Part shown: positions 61,574 through 64,000 of the stretch, in pieces | How positions within the stretch are numbered: the first letter of the stretch is position 1 | Layout of the letters: each line of letters begins with the position of its first letter | Origin: Modestobacter sp. VKM Ac-2986 | GTDB taxonomy: Bacteria > Actinomycetota > Actinomycetes > Mycobacteriales > Geodermatophilaceae | Assembly (NCBI RefSeq): GCF_026967795.1 | Contig: NZ_JAPVBH010000004.1 | Location: forward strand, 372,001-436,000 | Direction of reading: 5' to 3' | Length of the DNA stretch: 64,000 bases | Made by a program: the position numbers and the translations under genes | The notes under the pieces: generated by a model | Seen by the model: the letters and a program-made list of their open reading frames with translations, nothing else | What the model was told of the DNA's origin: nothing | The model's database searches: none

Positions 61574-62464
61574 TCACGCCGCCACGGTCTCCCGGCAGCC
61601 GCTGGCCAGCGACCGCTGCGCGGCCTCCAGCACCCGGACGACGTCCCGGCCGAAGGCCGCGTCGCAGGGGTGCGCACCCCCGGTTAGCGCCGCGGCCTGC
61701 AGCTCGTCGACGGCCACCCGGTGGGCGTCGACGGCGGTGTCGGACTCCGGCAGCAGCACCAGCCGGCCGGCGTCGCCGTGCACCCACGACTCGATGCCGG
61801 CCGCCAGCGGGGCCGCGGTCGAGCTGAGGGTGACCGTGCTCGTGCGGCCCTCGGTGTGGGTGAGCACCAGGTGCACCAGGTCGCCCAGCCCGGCGCCGGC
61901 GGAGACCGCGGTGACCGGGCCCAGCGCGGGCACCAGCAGCGACAGCGCGTGCGGGCCGACGTCCCACAGTGCGCCGTGCTCGTGCCGCCACGGCGAGGCG
62001 TCGAACGGGGTGCCGGCCAGCGAGCCCAGCCAGGTGACCGAGCCGCCGGTCAGCGTCGTCCGGGCGGCCTGCTCCAGCCAGGTGGAGGTCGCCGTCCGGT
62101 AGCGGTTGGTGAAGAAGACGACCGAGGCCACGCCGGCCTCCTCGGCGGCGGCGACCACCCGGTCGGCGGCAGCGACCGACAGGGCCACCGGCTTCTCCAG
62201 CAGCAGGTGCTTGCCGGCGGCGGCGGCGCGCTCGGCGAGCGGGGCCTGCACGTCCGGCGGCAGCGAGATGCTGACCGCGTCGACGTCGGCCAGCAGCGCG
62301 TCGAGGTCGTCGGTGCCAGGGACGTCGAACTCCGCGCCGGCCTCCTGGGCCTTGGTCAGGTCGCGGCCCCAGATGCCGGCGAGCTCGGCGCCGGGGTGCC
62401 CGGCCAGCGACGCCGCGTGCACGGTGCGGGCCCAGAAGCCGGTGCCCAGGACGCCGAAGCGCAC
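61574..62464 (-). CDS. Gfo/Idh/MocA-family NAD(P)-dependent oxidoreductase
   Basis: 296 residues. The Rossmann start is FGVLGTGFWARTVHAASL; the catalytic-loop signature is LLLEKPVALSVAAADRVV; and the second domain has HEHGALWDVGPHALSLL (His in the substrate site). The substrate, probably a sugar or inositol, is unknown. GTG 62464 was chosen because GAAGGGAG lies 6 nt upstream; the frame opens at 62488. Confidence 0.9.
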   Translation of the reverse strand: MRFGVLGTGFWARTVHAASLAGHPGAELAGIWGRDLTKAQEAGAEFDVPGTDDLDALLADVDAVSISLPPDVQAPLAERAAAAGKHLLLEKPVALSVAAADRVVAAAEEAGVASVVFFTNRYRTATSTWLEQAARTTLTGGSVTWLGSLAGTPFDASPWRHEHGALWDVGPHALSLLVPALGPVTAVSAGAGLGDLVHLVLTHTEGRTSTVTLSSTAAPLAAGIESWVHGDAGRLVLLPESDTAVDAHRVAVDELQAAALTGGAHPCDAAFGRDVVRVLEAAQRSLASGCRETVAA

Positions 62465-62532
62465 CTCAGACTCCCTTCTCGGGTCCACCCACGGTCATGC
62501 TCGTGCTCGCTGCGAGGCTCACTGCGTCGTGT

Positions 62533-63156
62533 TCAGACCGCGCCGAACTGGCGGTCGCCGGCGTCGCCGAGGCCCGGGACGATGTAGGCGTTCTCGTTGA
62601 GCCGCTCGTCGACGCTGGCGGTGAACACCCGCAGCGGCAACCCGGACTCCTCCAGCCGCTGCAGCCCCTCGGGGGCGGCGAGGGCGCAGAGCACGGTGAT
62701 GTCGGTGGCGCCGCGGTCGGTGAGCAGGGTGCAGCAGTTCACCAGTGAGCCGCCGGTGGCCAGCATCGGGTCCAGGACGAAGACGTGCCGGTCGACCAGC
62801 GTGGCCGGCAGCGAGGCCATGTAGGGCTCGGGCTCGAAGGTGACCTCGTTGCGGGCCAGGCCGACGAAGCCCATCTGCGACTCCGGCAGCATGCTGTGCG
62901 CGGTCTCGGCCATGCCCAGGCCCGCGCGCAGCACCGGGACGATCAGCGGCGGGCTGGCCAGCCGGTAGCCGGTGGTGGTGGTGACCGGGGTGGTGATCTG
63001 GTCCTCGGCCACGCCGAGGTCGCGGGTGGCCTCGTAGACCAGGAACGTCGTCAGGTCCCGCAGCGCGGCGCGGAAGGTGGCGTTGTCGCTGCGCTCGTCC
63101 CGCATCTTCGACAGGCGGGCACGGGCGAGCGGGTGGTCGACGACGGTCAGCTGCAC
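62533..63156 (-). CDS. upp: Uracil phosphoribosyltransferase
   Basis: 207 residues. [17 protein letters not shown] opens the family; the PRPP loop is [14 protein letters not shown]; the uracil-binding tail has [17 protein letters not shown]. It makes UMP from uracil and PRPP. GTG 63156 has TACGGT 7 nt upstream and no ribosome site. The upp gene is near PNP and phosphomannomutase as in mycobacteria. Confidence 0.97.
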   Translation of the reverse strand: MQLTVVDHPLARARLSKMRDERSDNATFRAALRDLTTFLVYEATRDLGVAEDQITTPVTTTTGYRLASPPLIVPVLRAGLGMAETAHSMLPESQMGFVGLARNEVTFEPEPYMASLPATLVDRHVFVLDPMLATGGSLVNCCTLLTDRGATDITVLCALAAPEGLQRLEESGLPLRVFTASVDERLNENAYIVPGLGDAGDRQFGAV

Positions 63157-63163
63157 GCCGCAC

Positions 63164-63169
63164 ACCGTA
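63164..63169 (-). promoter_or_regulatory. -10 element (TACGGT) of upp
   Basis: Minus-strand TANNNT hexamer 7 nt before the upp GTG. Confidence 0.55.
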
Positions 63170-63247
63170 ACGGCCCTGGCGACGCGCCGTCCCGGCCCCG
63201 CTGCAGGGGCCCCACCGCCGAGCCCGGCCCCCGACGGGGACCCTGCC

Positions 63248-63664
63248 TCATGCCGGCGGGGTCCCGGCGGCGCGCTCGGCGTGGTGGCAGCGGTCCTGGT
63301 AGGCGAGCAGGTCGGCCAGCCGCACCCGGCGGTGGCGCCGGGGCTGGTCGTAGGGGATGACGCCGGAGTCCAGCAGCCGGACCAGCGTGGGCCGGCTGAC
63401 GCCCAGCAGCACCGCGGCCTGCTGGGTCGACAGCACCGGCTCGTGGCAGGACAGGGTGACCGGCCGCCCCTCGGCCAAGGCGGCCGCGGCGAGCTGCAGC
63501 ACCTCGACCAGCTCGGCCGGCAGCGGCCGCCGGTCGCCGCCACCGGGACCGGCCGACCAGGAGACGCCTGCGGGCAGGGCCGCGAGCAGCTCGGTCAGCT
63601 GCGCGGTGACGGCGGGGTCGGCCGGCGGGTCGACCGTGTGTTCGGCAGCGGCTGCGGAGTGCAC
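63248..63664 (-). CDS. Excisionase/BldC-like (MerR-type winged HTH) DNA-binding protein
   Basis: 138 residues. An N-terminal ~75-residue helical part is followed by a compact MerR-like [24 protein letters not shown], then wing residues [13 protein letters not shown]. There is no effector-binding domain. BldC-type proteins of this fold bind direct repeats head to tail. Three 9-bp repeats sit just upstream (63684-63710). GTG 63664 is leaderless by position (TATGCT 6 nt upstream). It diverges from mrpA. A partner-toxin antitoxin role was considered, but no toxin gene is adjacent. Confidence 0.82.
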   Translation of the reverse strand: MHSAAAAEHTVDPPADPAVTAQLTELLAALPAGVSWSAGPGGGDRRPLPAELVEVLQLAAAALAEGRPVTLSCHEPVLSTQQAAVLLGVSRPTLVRLLDSGVIPYDQPRRHRRVRLADLLAYQDRCHHAERAAGTPPA

Positions 63665-63670
63665 GCGGAG

Positions 63671-63676
63671 AGCATA
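63671..63676 (-). promoter_or_regulatory. -10 element (TATGCT) of the HTH gene
   Basis: Minus-strand TANNNT hexamer 6 nt before the GTG at 63664. Confidence 0.55.
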
Positions 63677-63683
63677 GGCCGCT

Positions 63684-63710
63684 CAGATCGCTCAAGTCGA
63701 ACAAATCGAA
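63684..63710. promoter_or_regulatory. Three tandem 9-bp direct repeats, candidate operator
   Basis: CAGATCGCT, CAAGTCGAA and CAAATCGAA follow without gaps in an AT-richer patch. They cover the -35 zones of both divergent promoters (HTH gene and mrpA), so a protein bound here could control both. Confidence 0.5.
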
Positions 63711-63719
63711 AGCCCCTGT

Positions 63720-63725
63720 TAGGCT
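63720..63725 (+). promoter_or_regulatory. -10 element (TAGGCT) of mrpA
   Basis: TANNNT hexamer that would give a leader of about 28 nt ending in GGGAG before the ATG at 63760. Confidence 0.45.
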
Positions 63726-63759
63726 GGCCTCACCGCCGCCCGTCCTACCCGGGAGACGC

Positions 63760-64000
63760 ATGACCGCACTGCTCGCCCTGCACCTGGTGGCCGCCCTGGC
63801 CGCCCCGCTCCTCGTCCGCTGGTGGGGCCGGCCGGCCTACCTGGCGCTGGCCCTGGTCCCCGGCGCGGCCTTCGTCTGGGTGCTGGCGCAGTTGTCCGCG
63901 GTCACCGACGGCCGCGCGGTCACCGAGACCACCTCGTGGATCCCCACCCTGGACCTGGCGATCACGCTGCGCCTGGACCAGCTCTCGCTCACCATCGCCG
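63760..64000 (+). CDS. mrpA: Na+/H+ antiporter subunit A (MrpA/MnhA), 5' part only
   Basis: 80 residues before the window ends. Two hydrophobic helices (LLALHLVAALAAPLLV and YLALALVPGAAFVWVLA) are followed by TTSWIPTLDLAITLRLDQLSL, the conserved MrpA/NuoL start (SWIPxL...RxDxLSL). Mrp complexes exchange Na+ for protons across the membrane. GGGAG precedes the ATG by 5 nt. Other mrp subunits would lie beyond the edge. Confidence 0.82.
   Translation, partial: MTALLALHLVAALAAPLLVRWWGRPAYLALALVPGAAFVWVLAQLSAVTDGRAVTETTSWIPTLDLAITLRLDQLSLTIA

Noticed and set aside
63248-63664. Antitoxin of a toxin-antitoxin pair
   Set aside because: Excisionase-like proteins can be antitoxins, but the flanking genes are upp and mrpA; no PIN or other toxin gene is adjacent.
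1-64000. tRNA, rRNA, riboswitch and insertion-sequence searches by eye
   Set aside because: No cloverleaf, rRNA-like stretch, cobalamin riboswitch before mutA, transposase or terminal repeats were recognised; a covariance-model search would be decisive.

Overview
The window is very GC-rich DNA (roughly three quarters G+C by eye) with dense, overlapping genes and frequent GTG starts. It reads as the chromosome of a high-GC actinobacterium. Gene content fits a Geodermatophilaceae-like organism (Blastococcus, Modestobacter or Geodermatophilus), but that placement is inference. Several gene orders follow a block familiar from Mycobacterium tuberculosis around Rv3267-Rv3309c: LCP protein, purE-purK, GtrA, PH-domain protein, birA, accD5-accE5-maf, accA3, lpdA, M20 hydrolase, purine nucleoside phosphorylase, phosphomannomutase, upp. 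No rRNA, tRNA, CRISPR array, transposase or prophage gene was seen.

Layout. 1-6.8 kb: envelope genes, namely a truncated peptidoglycan amidase, a LytR-CpsA-Psr ligase, a UbiA-type decaprenyl-phosphate phosphoribosyltransferase coupled to a PAP2 phosphatase, and an SGNH-acyltransferase. 6.9-14.1 kb: a coupled six-gene minus-strand operon (nucleotidyltransferase, GT2, flippase-like/kinase fusion, HAD phosphatase, GtrA, large GT-C-like membrane protein) that looks like an uncharacterised activated-sugar or lipid-glycan pathway. 14.3-21.8 kb: a TIGR03089 protein, a DUF1028 protein, an Emb-type arabinosyltransferase, a Wzx-like flippase and a GT4. 21.8-24.1 kb: purE, purK and GtrA.

24.2-28.4 kb is the most striking part: a compact sialic acid module. 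It holds a GT29 (animal-type) sialyltransferase homologue with L, S and VS sialylmotifs, a coiled-coil protein, and NeuA, NeuC and NeuB homologues. Together they could make ManNAc, Neu5Ac and CMP-Neu5Ac and transfer it. The module, an SGNH lipoprotein and sbcDC lie between genes that are neighbours (Rv3277/Rv3278c) in mycobacteria, so this looks like an insertion into a conserved block.

33.7-40.2 kb: PH-domain protein, birA, then accD5-accE5-maf and accA3 (acyl-CoA carboxylase; BirA biotinylates the AccA3 carrier domain). 40.3-45.9 kb: two secreted proteases of unrelated families, a metzincin and a subtilisin, ending in near-identical eight-unit LGFP arrays of the same length. 46-48.7 kb: lpdA, a gamma-glutamylcyclotransferase and a polyprenol-phosphate mannose synthase. 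48.8-56.4 kb: a minus-strand run of GCS2-type ligase, M20 hydrolase, mutA, mutB and meaB; with the carboxylase it completes most of the propionyl-CoA to succinyl-CoA route. 56.5-64 kb: purine nucleoside phosphorylase, phosphomannomutase, a second SGNH-acyltransferase, DUF805, a Gfo/Idh oxidoreductase, upp, a BldC/excisionase-like regulator and the start of mrpA.

Regulatory architecture. At least 15 genes have a TANNNT -10 hexamer 6-8 nt before the start codon and no Shine-Dalgarno sequence, so leaderless transcription appears common. Two divergent leaderless genes, birA and accD5, share one overlapping symmetric -10. All functions here are read from motifs and gene order; no database search was possible.
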